Counted from the first letter of the stretch, positions 1-9,044 are shown. The stretch: DNA of 64,000 nt from Cohaesibacter haloalkalitolerans (GCF_003574655.1 NZ_QNUM01000005.1:372001-436000); one strand, 5' to 3'. Made by a program: numbers and translations. The notes: generated by a model not told the origin, from the sequence alone.

Positions 1-227
1 CCAATGTCGCGCTGAAGGCTGGTGCGAACGGGGCCTATTGCCAGTCTATCGAAGGGTGTTGGAGGGAACTTGCGCAAGCTGTGCCGGTGATCGATACGAC
101 AGGCGCCGGAGACGCCTTCAACGCCGGGTTTATTGATCAGTGGTTGCGCTCGCAGCCTCTGTCCGTCTGTCTCGCGGCAGGAGTGGCCGCAGGGAGCAGG
201 GCCGTCCAGCAAGCCGGAGGCGCCTAA
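1..227 (+). CDS. PfkB-family carbohydrate kinase, C-terminal part
   Basis: The open frame enters from the left edge and ends at TAA 225-227, so only the last 74 residues are present. They contain DTTGAGDAFNAGF, the signature of the ribokinase/PfkB family. In this family the GAGD aspartate is the catalytic base and the glycines form the anion hole for ATP-dependent phosphorylation of a sugar hydroxyl. The helical tail AAGVAAGSRAVQQAGGA also fits the family C-terminus. The substrate cannot be read from this fragment. The gene converges on the flagellar gene at 271-606 with a 43-base gap and no obvious terminator. Confidence 0.85.
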   Translation, partial: NVALKAGANGAYCQSIEGCWRELAQAVPVIDTTGAGDAFNAGFIDQWLRSQPLSVCLAAGVAAGSRAVQQAGGA

Positions 228-270
228 GGCGTAGTAAGTATGCTTGCTGCCGGGCGCTGGCGCTGATCCC

Positions 271-606
271 TCACGGCTTTGTCGAGCTGCGGCGCTTCTT
301 CTCGGATTCCTGCATGACGAACCGAATGACGGCTGCAACTGCCGCGTAGAGCGATTCCGGGATCTCTTCGTCAAGTTCGACAGCGCTGAGTGCCTGAGCA
401 AGCGCTGGGTTGCCTTCGACAATGACGCCATGTTCCCGGGCAAGCTCCACAATGCGCTCTGCCGTCTTGCCCTTGCCCTTGGCCGTGACACGGGGTGCCG
501 GGTCTTTGTCCTTGTCATATTGCAAGGCGACGGCCAGCTTCTGCTCACCAGTGGCTGGTCTGCCTTCATCGGGGATTGGGGGGAATTGGTCGTCTCTGTT
601 GCTCAT
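271..606 (-). CDS. FlhB-like cytoplasmic-domain protein (FlhX type)
   Basis: This 111-residue protein resembles only the C-terminal cytoplasmic domain of the flagellar export switch FlhB/YscU: ALQYDKDKDPAPRVTAKGKGKTAERIVELAREHG, followed by LDEEIPESLYAAVAAVI. There are no membrane segments, and the autocleavage NPTH motif is absent; the matching place reads EGNPALAQ. Such stand-alone FlhB homologues are usually encoded next to a fliK gene, as here: its ATG overlaps the stop of the upstream gene by four bases (603-606), which suggests translational coupling. In the family the proteins are thought to influence flagellar type III export or hook-length switching; the exact role here is inference. 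The family identification is firm, the function less so. Confidence 0.8.
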   Translation of the reverse strand: MSNRDDQFPPIPDEGRPATGEQKLAVALQYDKDKDPAPRVTAKGKGKTAERIVELAREHGVIVEGNPALAQALSAVELDEEIPESLYAAVAAVIRFVMQESEKKRRSSTKP

Positions 607-2102
607 AGCCTGCGATCCAGTCGCGCGTCTTGAAAGGGCACGATATCCATGTGCCGATCAGCGGTCCCGTTCTTTTGCCGTTTGAACACAAGGCCCGCCA
701 GCGTGAGACCTTCTTCTTCCAGCATCGCTTGCAGCAGTGGTGTGCCGTGCTGAAAGATCTCCAGTGTCTCCTCCCGTTCGGCCCCGAGTGTCAGGCGCAC
801 GCTTTGCCCGCGCAACTGCAGCGCAGCGCTGACAGCACCAACCGGCTCCGTATCAACGGCGAAGTGGACAATCCAGCCGACACGGTCTCGCTCACCGTTT
901 TGTGTCGCTTCGTCATTTTCCTCGTCAAAGGGACTGGTAGGGTCCTGTTGTATCGTCATCTGCACAATGGCTGTGCCGTTGGCAACAGCGACAGGAATTT
1001 CCGCGTGCAAGGTCTGAACCGCATGCCCGCCTGTGGACGCATGATCTCCTGATGCAGAGCGTAGCGAAGCGATCTGACTGAGGGTTATCCGCGCCAGTGC
1101 AGCTTCAACCGAACTCTTGATGTGCGAAAGCGCCACCTGATTGGAAGCCGAGGCAAGAAATGTCGGAAGGCGCGCGTCCTGCCCTTCGAGGGGAGCGCCC
1201 TTCAAGGGCGGAAAGTCGCGGCTGACGCTGGGTGTTGTTGGAGCGCCGGACTGAGCCTTCTGGGGAGTGGGCATATTGCCATCGTCAGGGAGCAAAGACT
1301 GCAACAGACTGAGCGCTGCCTTGAGATTGGAAGCCGGGCCGGTTTCATGCGCGCTGCTTGTTTGCTGCCCCAAAAGCCCCAGCGAGGAAATAAGCTGGCG
1401 CAGCGTTGTGTCCGCCTTGCTGCCTTCGGGCGGCCGCTCGGGTGCCAGTTGAAAGCCGAGAACCCATCGCATGGTGGCAACAAGATCGGGAGAAACGCCA
1501 GGTCTTGCTCCGCCTTCCACCTGCTCCACGAAGGCTGTGAGGTTGGCAAACAGCTCGGTGAGTGATCGCTGCTGGGTCATTGCCTGCCGTTGCAGGGCAA
1601 CCAGTGGCGCTGGAATGGGGGGCTGGCTTAGTGGCGCGGTTGCTGCTGGCCGGGCACTGTAGGGCGGGGTGGCAACAGGAGGGTCGCTTTTGACCTGAGT
1701 ATAGCCATCCGGGCGCGCCATGGTCGCTGTCGATTGAAGCGGAGAAGGTTGAGGGGCTCCGGTCGTACTTGCAGCGCCGGTGGATGACGGCGCAAGGGGC
1801 TGCCCCTGTGCTTCGCCAGAGGTCGGCATCGGTCTGATGGTCAGTTGCGGTCCCTGGGACGTCTGTGTGACCTGAACGGTTACCGGGCTTCCGGCTTTGA
1901 GCTGACTGGCCACGGCCGGATCGGCCTTTACGTCCAGAACCTGTCCCGCAAGCTGGACGCGCAATTGGGCTTCGCCTGTGGGAAGTTTCGTGATCGCCTG
2001 CAAGCGGCCCTGAACCGGCTGGCCGTCTCCAAGAGCTTTCAGCAGGTTGTTGATGGCCGTGGTCTGCGCAGTAAATCCTGCGCGAACAATATCCATGGCC
2101 AT
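603..2102 (-). CDS. fliK: Flagellar hook-length control protein FliK-like
   Basis: A protein of about 499 residues. The middle is low-complexity and rich in Pro, Gln, Ser, Thr and Ala, as in FliK molecular rulers. The C-terminal ~100 residues match the Flg_hook domain (GWIVHFAVDTEPVGAVSAAL, then LRGQSVRLTLGAEREETL and a closing LxxLxxxLxxxGL-like helix). FliK is exported and measures hook length, then signals FlhB to switch substrate. I chose the ATG at 2102 (MAMDIVRAG) because GAGG lies about eight bases upstream; a TTG at 2129 in the same frame has no good ribosome site. It overlaps the FlhB-like gene by four bases, so the two form a unit. Confidence 0.75.
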   Translation of the reverse strand: MAMDIVRAGFTAQTTAINNLLKALGDGQPVQGRLQAITKLPTGEAQLRVQLAGQVLDVKADPAVASQLKAGSPVTVQVTQTSQGPQLTIRPMPTSGEAQGQPLAPSSTGAASTTGAPQPSPLQSTATMARPDGYTQVKSDPPVATPPYSARPAATAPLSQPPIPAPLVALQRQAMTQQRSLTELFANLTAFVEQVEGGARPGVSPDLVATMRWVLGFQLAPERPPEGSKADTTLRQLISSLGLLGQQTSSAHETGPASNLKAALSLLQSLLPDDGNMPTPQKAQSGAPTTPSVSRDFPPLKGAPLEGQDARLPTFLASASNQVALSHIKSSVEAALARITLSQIASLRSASGDHASTGGHAVQTLHAEIPVAVANGTAIVQMTIQQDPTSPFDEENDEATQNGERDRVGWIVHFAVDTEPVGAVSAALQLRGQSVRLTLGAEREETLEIFQHGTPLLQAMLEEEGLTLAGLVFKRQKNGTADRHMDIVPFQDARLDRRL

Positions 2103-2204
2103 CGGGATTGCCTCTTGGTTTCGTTTCAAGCAAAGCGAAAGGTAGCAGATTTGCCGTCAATCGCAAATCGGGACTGGCGGAGGTTGAGCCGAAGGAACCG
2201 GAAA

Positions 2205-2232
2205 AGGAAAAGCCCGCCGGGTCAGGCGGGCT
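2205..2232 (-). terminator. Rho-independent terminator after the E1 gene
   Basis: On the minus strand AGCCCGCC (2232-2225) pairs with GGCGGGCT (2218-2211) around a six-base loop, followed by TTTCCTTTTCC. The 8-bp GC-rich stem and U-rich tail lie 36 bases past the stop of the 2268-4652 gene. This should isolate that gene from fliK. Confidence 0.85.
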
Positions 2233-2267
2233 CTTTGGCTATGTGTGGCAGACGGCAAGCGCCGCCC

Positions 2268-4652
2268 TCAGCTCAGCGAAGCATGAATGCCTGACTTGAT
2301 CTTGCGCCCGGCAGAAAGGCCTTCAACCTTTTCGACAATCGAGGCCGCATCAATACCATGATGATGATAGAGATCGCCAATGGTGCCTGTCTGGCCGAAA
2401 TGCTCGACGCCCAGAGAAATCGTCTGATGGCCAACGACACCGCCAAGCCAGGCGAGGGTGGCCGGATGGCCGTCGATCACGGTGACCAGCTTGCAGTGGG
2501 CGGGCAGGGGCTCCAGCAGCCGCTCGATATGGGCACTGGCCGCAGTGTTGCCCCGTGAGCGGGCCCGTTGCGCCGCGGTCCAACCGGCATTGAGGCGGTC
2601 GGCTGAGGTAACGGCCAGAACGCCGATGTCGCGGCGGGCCTCGGCAATGGCGCCCGCGGCCTTGATTGCTTCAGGGGCGACAGCGCCCTGATAGGCAATG
2701 ACCACCTCGCAATTCGGCCCCGGTTTGCGCAGCCAATAGGCTCCGTCGATGGCTCCCTGACGGAAAGTGTCATCAATCCGCGTGCCGGGCTGGTCGATGG
2801 GATTGGTGGTAAGGCGCAGATAGACCGAGCCGCCGGTTTCATCGCGCAGCCAGGTACGCTCGTCCGGATCCCCTTCGCCATCGCGCTGCATGTAGTCGAA
2901 TGCCCATTCCATGATGACGGCGAGTTCGTCGGCAAAGGCTGGCTCAAAGGCAGCAAGGCCATCCTGGCTCATGCCGATGAGAGGCGTTCCGACCGACTGG
3001 TGCGCGCCACCCTCCGGTGCAAGGGTGACACCGGACGGGGTACCTACGATCATGAAGCGCGCATCCTGATAGCAAGCATAATTGAGCGCATCGAGCCCAC
3101 GGCAGACAAAGGGGTCATAGACCGTGCCGATGGGCAACAGGCGCTTGCCGAACAGCGAATGCGAGAGCCCGGCGGCCCCGAGCAGCAGAAACAGGTTCAT
3201 TTCCGCTATGCCCAGTTCGATATGCTGGCCCTGGGGTGCAAACTCCCACTTGGCCGTGGAGGGAATGCGATGCTCGATAAAGGCGTCAGCCTGAGGCTCT
3301 CGCGCAAACAGCTTGCGACGGTTGACCCATGGCCCGAGGTTTGTCGTGCCCGTCACGTCGGGTGACGTGGTGACGATCCGGCTCGCCAGTTCGCTGTCGC
3401 CCTTGGAAAGGCTGTCGAGAATCTTGCCAAACGCGGCTTGCGTAGACACTGCCTTTTCAGAGGCGATCTCGATGACGGGAACATCGATGACGTGATCCGT
3501 ATACCGGCGTCGACCCTTGGAGAAGAAGGGAACAGAAGACAGAAACGCCTTGAGCCCTTCCACATCTTCCACCGTTGCAAACTGGTCCCATTCCTGTCCC
3601 TTTGGAACCCCCATGTGGATTTGCCAGTCTTCCATCTGGGCCTTGTTCATCAGGCCGCCATGATTGTCCTTGTGCCCGGCGATCGGAGTGCCCCAGCCCT
3701 TGACCGTATAGGCCAGAAAACAGGTTGGCCGGTCATGGTCGATCGAGGCGAAAACATCTGCCATGGTGGAGACGCAATTACCGCCGAGATTTTCCATCAG
3801 CGTTGCAAGGTCCTTGTCACTGTGGCGGTCGATGAGGGCGGTTACGTCGCCCTGATCGCCCAAATCGTCCATCAGTCGCTTGCGCCAGACCGCACCACCC
3901 ATGAAAGTCAAGGCCGAATAGGTCTGGTTCGGGCAGGCATCGATCCAGGCGCGCAGCTTGTCACCGCCCGGTTCCTCGAAGGCTTCGCGCTGAAGCTTGC
4001 CATATTTGACCCGGACCACATCCCAGCCAAAGGCGGAGAAGATCTTTTCGACCCGCTCGAACAGTCCTTCACGCACGATCCCGTCCAGAGACTGACGGTT
4101 ATAGTCGATGATCCACCAGCAGTTCCGGAGGTCGTTTTTCCATCCTTCCTGCAGACATTCATAAATGTTGCCTTCGTCGAGTTCGGCATCGCCCACCAGT
4201 GCAATCATCCGACCAAGCTTCTGTTCAGCTCCCCATTCCTTGGCCTTGATATAGTCCTGCACGATAGAGGCAAAGCTGGTAATCGCAGCCCCAAGCCCGA
4301 CTGAGCCGGTGGAGAAATCGACATCATCGATGTCCTTGGTCCGCGACGGGTAGGATTGTGTGCCGCCAAAACTGCGGAAGTTTTCAAGCTTCTCACGGGT
4401 CTGCAGGCCCATCAGATATTGCATGGCATGGAATATCGGTGAGGCGTGGGGTTTCACTGCGACCCGGTCCTCCGGCTTCAGGGCAGAGAAATAGAGCGCG
4501 GTCATGATCGAGACCATGGAGGCGGAACTTGCCTGATGGCCACCAACCTTGATGCCATCCACTTTCGGACGTATGTGGTTGGCGTGGTGGATCATCCAGT
4601 GTGAGAGCCACAACAGGCGCTGTTCGATCGTCTTGAGGTGATTGCTTGTCAT
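2268..4652 (-). CDS. AceE/MdeB-like 2-oxo acid dehydrogenase E1 (transketolase-like)
   Basis: A 794-residue thiamine-diphosphate enzyme of the homodimeric pyruvate dehydrogenase E1 (AceE) branch. The ThDP motif is GDAELDEGN (154-162) continuing to DYNRQSLDG near 183-191; VGGHQASSAS (37-46) matches the N-terminal substrate region. AceE is nearly 890 residues; this shorter form resembles MdeB of Pseudomonas putida, an E1-like protein encoded with methionine gamma-lyase and an Lrp-type regulator, where 2-oxobutyrate is the expected substrate. Here too an Lrp/AsnC gene is divergent, but no lyase is adjacent. ATG follows AGGAAGAACAACA. No E2 or E3 genes are nearby, so it either borrows the housekeeping subunits or acts alone. 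The substrate is inferred. Confidence 0.75.
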   Translation of the reverse strand: MTSNHLKTIEQRLLWLSHWMIHHANHIRPKVDGIKVGGHQASSASMVSIMTALYFSALKPEDRVAVKPHASPIFHAMQYLMGLQTREKLENFRSFGGTQSYPSRTKDIDDVDFSTGSVGLGAAITSFASIVQDYIKAKEWGAEQKLGRMIALVGDAELDEGNIYECLQEGWKNDLRNCWWIIDYNRQSLDGIVREGLFERVEKIFSAFGWDVVRVKYGKLQREAFEEPGGDKLRAWIDACPNQTYSALTFMGGAVWRKRLMDDLGDQGDVTALIDRHSDKDLATLMENLGGNCVSTMADVFASIDHDRPTCFLAYTVKGWGTPIAGHKDNHGGLMNKAQMEDWQIHMGVPKGQEWDQFATVEDVEGLKAFLSSVPFFSKGRRRYTDHVIDVPVIEIASEKAVSTQAAFGKILDSLSKGDSELASRIVTTSPDVTGTTNLGPWVNRRKLFAREPQADAFIEHRIPSTAKWEFAPQGQHIELGIAEMNLFLLLGAAGLSHSLFGKRLLPIGTVYDPFVCRGLDALNYACYQDARFMIVGTPSGVTLAPEGGAHQSVGTPLIGMSQDGLAAFEPAFADELAVIMEWAFDYMQRDGEGDPDERTWLRDETGGSVYLRLTTNPIDQPGTRIDDTFRQGAIDGAYWLRKPGPNCEVVIAYQGAVAPEAIKAAGAIAEARRDIGVLAVTSADRLNAGWTAAQRARSRGNTAASAHIERLLEPLPAHCKLVTVIDGHPATLAWLGGVVGHQTISLGVEHFGQTGTIGDLYHHHGIDAASIVEKVEGLSAGRKIKSGIHASLS

Positions 4653-4773
4653 TGTTGTTCTTCCTGCTGGTATAATTGGACATAATACGGAACACGAAGA
4701 GTGGATTTCTGGCTATCTATCGCAATGAGTGCTATCAGATTGGAGGAAAGCACCAAGAACAAGGGCGATCTTG
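4653..4773. promoter_or_regulatory. Divergent promoter region of E1 gene and Lrp regulator
   Basis: This 121-base gap separates two divergent starts. It contains the AT-rich run TATAATTGGACATAATACGG (4670-4689), whose minus-strand reading offers a TATTAT-like -10 for the E1 gene. Lrp-family regulators commonly bind such shared promoters. The exact sites are not resolved. Confidence 0.45.
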
Positions 4774-5241
4774 ATGGAAAACGTCAATCTGGACAAGTTC
4801 GATTTACAGATTCTCCGTCTGTTGCGGAGCGATGGCCGCCTGTCCGTTCAGGCTCTGGCCGAAGCCATCGGTCTTAGCCCGACACCGACAGCCCGCCGAC
4901 TGAAGCGGCTTGAAGAATGCGGGGTCATCAAGGGTTACAGTGCCCTGATCGACGAGAGCGCCCTCGGTTTCGATGTCACCGTATTTGTATCCGTACAACT
5001 CGACCGGCAGGTGGATAACGCCTTGGCGCAGTTCGAGGCGGCGATCAAGACTTTCCCGGAAGTGGTGGATTGCTGGCTGATGACCGGCAACCGCGATTAT
5101 CTCATTCGAGTGGTGACACGGGATCTGAAGGACTTCGAACACTTCCTTGTCGGGCGGCTCACCAAGGTTCCCGGCGTTGCCAATATTGAAAGCTCCATTC
5201 CGTTGCGCCGCATCAAGGAGGGGCTGGCGCGCACGCCATGA
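4774..5241 (+). CDS. Lrp/AsnC-family transcriptional regulator
   Basis: A 155-residue regulator. The N-terminal winged helix-turn-helix is LDKFDLQILRLLRSDGRLS followed by QALAEAIGLSPTPTARRLKRLEECGVIKGY; the C-terminal RAM ligand-binding domain follows (VTVFVSVQLDRQ, VVDCWLMTGNRDYLIRV). ATG 4774 gives the canonical Lrp N-terminus (MENVNLDKFD); an in-frame GTG at 4729 would add 15 unconserved residues, and neither start has a strong ribosome site. By position it most likely controls the divergent E1 enzyme gene in response to an amino acid, as MdeR does for mdeB; this is inference from gene order. The TRAP operon downstream begins 373 bases later and might also be a target. Confidence 0.88.
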   Translation: MENVNLDKFDLQILRLLRSDGRLSVQALAEAIGLSPTPTARRLKRLEECGVIKGYSALIDESALGFDVTVFVSVQLDRQVDNALAQFEAAIKTFPEVVDCWLMTGNRDYLIRVVTRDLKDFEHFLVGRLTKVPGVANIESSIPLRRIKEGLARTP

Positions 5242-5614
5242 AGAGCCTGTGATCCTGTGTGATCACATGTCGCGTGGGACCGAGTGCTCACGTGTGACCG
5301 ACGAGTTGGGAGTATTTTCGGTTTCATCCCGTCTTTGTTGATTTATTCTTGGTGTCTCTACTGAGTAATTCGATCTACATGATCCGGTTGTTCTGCTTAA
5401 TATTTGGGCAAAATGTATAGCTGGGCTTTGTGCGCTGAAGCTGGTTCGGGCTTTATCACCAACAAAATCAATATACTCCAACATGGCGCAAACAATGCCT
5501 TTGACTACCAATTGTTATGTTCGGCAGTGACAATAATAAAGGCATCAACTTGTGATCACACGGGGGATGGGGTAACGTTATTTGATCAATGCAGCGGATG
5601 TTAGGAGATATATT
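5242..5614. promoter_or_regulatory. Intergenic region with two TGTGATCACA palindromes
   Basis: No credible gene is present in this 373-base gap. The exact 10-bp palindrome TGTGATCACA occurs at both ends, at 5258-5267 and 5551-5560, and a related TCACGTGTGA lies at 5291-5300. The second copy is 54 bases before the start of the TRAP binding-protein gene. The sites resemble operators for a dimeric regulator (CRP-like half-sites brought together, or a GntR-type site); the regulator is unknown. The rest is AT-rich promoter-like sequence. Confidence 0.45.
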
Positions 5615-6619
5615 GTGAAGCATACTAAGATTTTGACCGGCGTTGCCTTTGCGCTCAGCCTGGTTGCCTCTGCCGCCAGTGCCCAGGACATGGCTTTCTT
5701 CCGTATCGGAACAGGCGGCACCGCCGGCACTTACTACCCAATTGGCGGGCTCCTTGCGAATGCGATTTCCAACCCTCCGGGGTCTCGTCCATGTGACAAG
5801 GGCGGCTCATGCGGCGTTCCCGGCCTGATCGCTTCGGCGCTGTCGGCCAACGGCTCTGTCGCCAATATCAACGCGATTGCTGGCGGTTCGCTGGAATCCG
5901 GTTTCTCCCAGTCTGACGTCGCCACCTGGGCCTACTCCGGCACCGGCATCTGGGAAGGCAAACCGGCTGTCGACAAACTGCGCGCCATTGCCAACCTCTA
6001 TCCGGAAAGCATCCACCTCGTTGTGAGCGCCGATTCCGGGATCAACAGCGTTGCTGACCTCAAGGGCAAGCGCGTTTCCATGGACGAACCCGGTTCGGGC
6101 ACCCTTGTCGACGCCAAGATCATCCTCAATGGTTATGGCCTTACCGAAGCAGACATCTCGCCGGAATATCTGAAGCCTGATCAGGCTGCCGACCGTATGC
6201 GTGACGGTGCCATGGATGCCTTCTTCTTTGTTGGTGGCTATCCTGCCGGCGCGATTTCCGAACTGGCCAGCCAGCATTCCGTCAAGATGATCCCGATCAC
6301 CTGCGAAGAAGCTCCGAAGATCTGCGAAGACTTCAAATTCTTCGGCCCGGACACCATCCCGGGCGGTACCTACGACGGCAATGCCGACGACGTGAAAACC
6401 CTGTCTGTTGGCGCCCAGTGGGTCACCAGTGCCGACCAGCCGGAAGAGCTGATCTACAACATCACCAAGGCTCTGTGGAACGCCAACACCCGCAAGCTTC
6501 TTGATGCAGGCCATGCAAAGGGCAAGATGATCACCGCCGACACCGCGCTCAATGGCGTTGGTATTCCGCTGCATCCGGGCGCAGAAAAATTCTACAAGGA
6601 AGCTGGTCTCCTGAAATAA
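5615..6619 (+). CDS. TRAP transporter binding protein, TAXI family
   Basis: A 334-residue periplasmic solute-binding protein. It begins with a cleavable signal peptide (KHTKILTGVAFALSLVASA, cleavage near AQDM) and has the TAXI hallmark FFRIGTGGTAGTYYPIGGLL; a later conserved segment reads VSMDEPGSGTLVDAKIIL. TAXI proteins feed sodium-coupled TRAP transporters; known substrates include dicarboxylates and glutamate, but the ligand here cannot be read. I chose GTG 5615 because AGGAG (5603-5607) lies seven bases upstream; an upstream in-frame TTG at 5582 would spoil the signal peptide. The membrane component follows immediately. Confidence 0.92.
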   Translation: MKHTKILTGVAFALSLVASAASAQDMAFFRIGTGGTAGTYYPIGGLLANAISNPPGSRPCDKGGSCGVPGLIASALSANGSVANINAIAGGSLESGFSQSDVATWAYSGTGIWEGKPAVDKLRAIANLYPESIHLVVSADSGINSVADLKGKRVSMDEPGSGTLVDAKIILNGYGLTEADISPEYLKPDQAADRMRDGAMDAFFFVGGYPAGAISELASQHSVKMIPITCEEAPKICEDFKFFGPDTIPGGTYDGNADDVKTLSVGAQWVTSADQPEELIYNITKALWNANTRKLLDAGHAKGKMITADTALNGVGIPLHPGAEKFYKEAGLLK

Positions 6620-6662
6620 TGCCCCTTGGGGCGTGAGACTTGTCTCTGACAAAACAAACGGG

Positions 6663-6691
6663 AAGGGGGGCGATGACATGCGCACCCCCTT
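6663..6691 (+). terminator. Hairpin between TRAP binding protein and permease genes
   Basis: AAGGGGG (6663-6669) can pair with CCCCCTT (6685-6691), with a further GCG/CGC pairing inside, followed by TTCCTCTTT. It sits 43 bases after the binding-protein stop and just ahead of the permease ribosome site. A partial terminator or mRNA-protecting hairpin here would give more binding protein than permease, a common arrangement. Confidence 0.5.
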
Positions 6692-6720
6692 TTCCTCTTT
6701 CCTACAGGAGCGCAGAAAAT

Positions 6721-8805
6721 ATGGCCGACGACAGCATCAAACAGAGCACAGAAGAACAGATCAAGGAACTATCCGCCGACGAGCTTCAGGCAATCGAGGA
6801 AAAGTTCGATCCGGAGCTCCGCTTCCGTATTCTGCAAATGCCTCTGACGCTCGTCGCCGCCGCCATCCTGTTCCTGTTGTCATGCTATCACTATTACACG
6901 GCCGGGTTCGGCATTCCACAGGCAACGGTGCATCGTGGGTTCCACATGGGCGTGACACTGCTGGTCGTCTTTCTCAGCTTCTCGGCCTTCGGCAAAAAGG
7001 AAATCGCCTCCAGCTGGGCCGCGCCGTTCGGCTTGCCTCTCATAGATTGGTGTCTTGCCATCGCGGGGATCGTCAGTGCGCTTTATGTGCCATGGATCTA
7101 TAGCGAACTTGCGTTTCGTGTCGGCAACCCACTGCCAATCGATGTTATCATGGGCACCATATTGATCGTGGTATTGCTCGAAGCAGTACGGCGTTCCATG
7201 GGGTGGCCTTTGCCGGTCATCGCGATCCTTTTCATGGCCTATGCCTATTTCGGCAAGTCCATGCCCGGCATTCTGGTCCATCCCGGCGCCAGCTGGTCGA
7301 ACATCGTCAACCATCTCTATCTGACCTCACAGGGCATCTATGGCACAGCGCTCGGCGTTATCGCGACCTATGTGTTCCATTTCGTCCTGTTCGGCGTGAT
7401 GGCAACGCGCATCGGTCTAGGGCAGTTGTTCATCGACGTTGCTTCGGCCCTGGCCGGGCGCTATGCGGGTGGCCCTGCCAAGGTGTCGGTGTTGTCCTCG
7501 GCGCTGCTGGGGTCCATCTCCGGTTCTTCCATCGCCAACACGGTGACAACCGGATCCCTGACCATTCCTGCCATGATCCGCATCGGCTATCCACGCCACT
7601 TCGCTGCTGCCGTTGAGGCTGCCGCTTCGACCGGTGGCCAGATCACACCACCGGTAATGGGTGCCGTCGCCTTCCTGATGATCGAATATCTCGGCGTTCC
7701 GCTGACGACGATCCTGACCGCTGCCCTGGTGCCTGCCTTCATGCATTTCTTCGGTGTGCTGGTTCAGGTTCATCTGGAAGCCCGCCGTCTGGGGCTTCGG
7801 GGCATGTCCGTCGAAGAGTTGCCCAATGCATGGCGCGTGCTCAAGAAGGGCTGGTTGTCCGTCCTGCCGCTCGCTCTGCTGGTGGCCGTCCTGCTTTCTG
7901 GCCGCACCCCGTTCGCCGCGGCCTTCTGGTCGATCTCCGCGTGTATCGTCGTGCTTGCCATCCAGCAGATCCGGGCGTCCGGCCTAATCGAAGGGATCAA
8001 AGGAACGCTGCATGGCATCTGGGAAGGCTTCATTCTCGGTGCCAAGCAGTCCTTGTCAGTTACCGCAGCAGCCGCGCTGGTGGGCGTGGTGATTGGAGTC
8101 GTCACCCTGACGGGTGTCGGTTTCAAGATCGCCTATATGGTCACGACCATTGCGCAGGACTGGGCCAATTCGGTTCACGACATGGTCGCCTTCCTGCCGT
8201 TTGAACTGATGACCGTGCCATCCCTGACGCTGTTGTTCACCCTGATGCTGACCGCTGTCGTCTGCATCCTGATGGGCTGTGGCATTCCGACCACGGCGAA
8301 CTACATCATCATGGTGGCCGTGGCTGCGCCCATTCTGGGCATGCTTGGTGTCCAGCAGATGGTGGCCCACTATTTCGTGTTCTACTATGGTGTGCTTGCC
8401 GACGTGACACCTCCGGTGGCCATGGCGGCCTATGCCGGGGCGGGGATAGCCGGAGCTAACGCCTTCAAGGCGGGCAATACAGCGTTCCGCTTGAGCATGG
8501 GCAAAGCGCTGGTGCCCTTTGTCTTTGCCTTCCAGCCAGCCCTGTTGATTGTCACCGATGGTTTCACCTGGCAGGCCTTTGCTCTGGCCTTTAGCGGCGC
8601 CGTTCTTGGCATCTGGGTGCTGGCATCGGCCGTCTCCGGCTGGCTCTATGCGCCGCTCTACTGGTTTGAGCGCCTCATTCTCGTGTTCGCTGCCATCCTC
8701 TTGGTGGCACCCAATTTCTCAGCAACCGCTATCGGTCTGGTTCTGGTCGTGCCAAGCATGTTGCGGCAGTTGCTGCCGCGCATTCTGTCGCGAACACCGG
8801 CCTGA
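6721..8805 (+). CDS. TRAP transporter permease, fused small and large subunits
   Basis: A 694-residue polytopic membrane protein. Residues from about 40 to 200 hold the DctQ-like four-helix part, and the rest is the DctM-like large subunit (SSALLGSISGSSIANTVTTG, a glycine/serine-rich re-entrant region, and later MGCGIPTTANYIIMVAVAAP). The QM fusion is typical for partners of TAXI binding proteins. The transporter should use the sodium gradient to import the solute captured by the 5615-6619 protein. ATG 6721 follows AGGAG by about 11 bases; an upstream in-frame start at 6640 would run through the inter-gene hairpin and is unlikely. Confidence 0.92.
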   Translation: MADDSIKQSTEEQIKELSADELQAIEEKFDPELRFRILQMPLTLVAAAILFLLSCYHYYTAGFGIPQATVHRGFHMGVTLLVVFLSFSAFGKKEIASSWAAPFGLPLIDWCLAIAGIVSALYVPWIYSELAFRVGNPLPIDVIMGTILIVVLLEAVRRSMGWPLPVIAILFMAYAYFGKSMPGILVHPGASWSNIVNHLYLTSQGIYGTALGVIATYVFHFVLFGVMATRIGLGQLFIDVASALAGRYAGGPAKVSVLSSALLGSISGSSIANTVTTGSLTIPAMIRIGYPRHFAAAVEAAASTGGQITPPVMGAVAFLMIEYLGVPLTTILTAALVPAFMHFFGVLVQVHLEARRLGLRGMSVEELPNAWRVLKKGWLSVLPLALLVAVLLSGRTPFAAAFWSISACIVVLAIQQIRASGLIEGIKGTLHGIWEGFILGAKQSLSVTAAAALVGVVIGVVTLTGVGFKIAYMVTTIAQDWANSVHDMVAFLPFELMTVPSLTLLFTLMLTAVVCILMGCGIPTTANYIIMVAVAAPILGMLGVQQMVAHYFVFYYGVLADVTPPVAMAAYAGAGIAGANAFKAGNTAFRLSMGKALVPFVFAFQPALLIVTDGFTWQAFALAFSGAVLGIWVLASAVSGWLYAPLYWFERLILVFAAILLVAPNFSATAIGLVLVVPSMLRQLLPRILSRTPA

Positions 8806-9044
8806 AAAAAACCAGTCGTCAGGTCGTCGCGCGCTTCGTCGTGGCGACCTGATGGACGACCCATGACCAGTGCTGGTGCCCGCCTTGGGTTTGTTGCGGG
8901 CAAAATGTCGCGGATAAAATAGGCATATCATAATCACTTTTGACCAATGTCTAGTTTCAACTTCTCCCGCCATCCTGTTTTCTTGTTGGAAACCGGGATT
9001 TAGGGAAGGGGCGGTCGGATTCGGTCCGATCACAGGTCAAACGC
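8806..9044. promoter_or_regulatory. Intergenic region before the NosL/ABC cluster
   Basis: No gene is seen. TCAGGTCG (8819-8826) pairs with CGACCTGA (8845-8852) around 18 bases that can pair further; there is no U-run on the plus strand, so it is at best a weak terminator for the TRAP operon. The second half, AT-rich near 8920-8960, must hold the promoter of the downstream cluster, but I could not assign -35/-10 boxes or an FNR site with confidence. Confidence 0.35.

Noticed and set aside
271-606. A true FlhB export switch
   Set aside because: No membrane domain and no NPTH cleavage motif, so only the FlhB-like cytoplasmic domain is claimed.
5404-5604. 66-codon open frame before the TRAP genes
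   Set aside because: Overlaps a regulatory palindrome and has no ribosome site or family resemblance.
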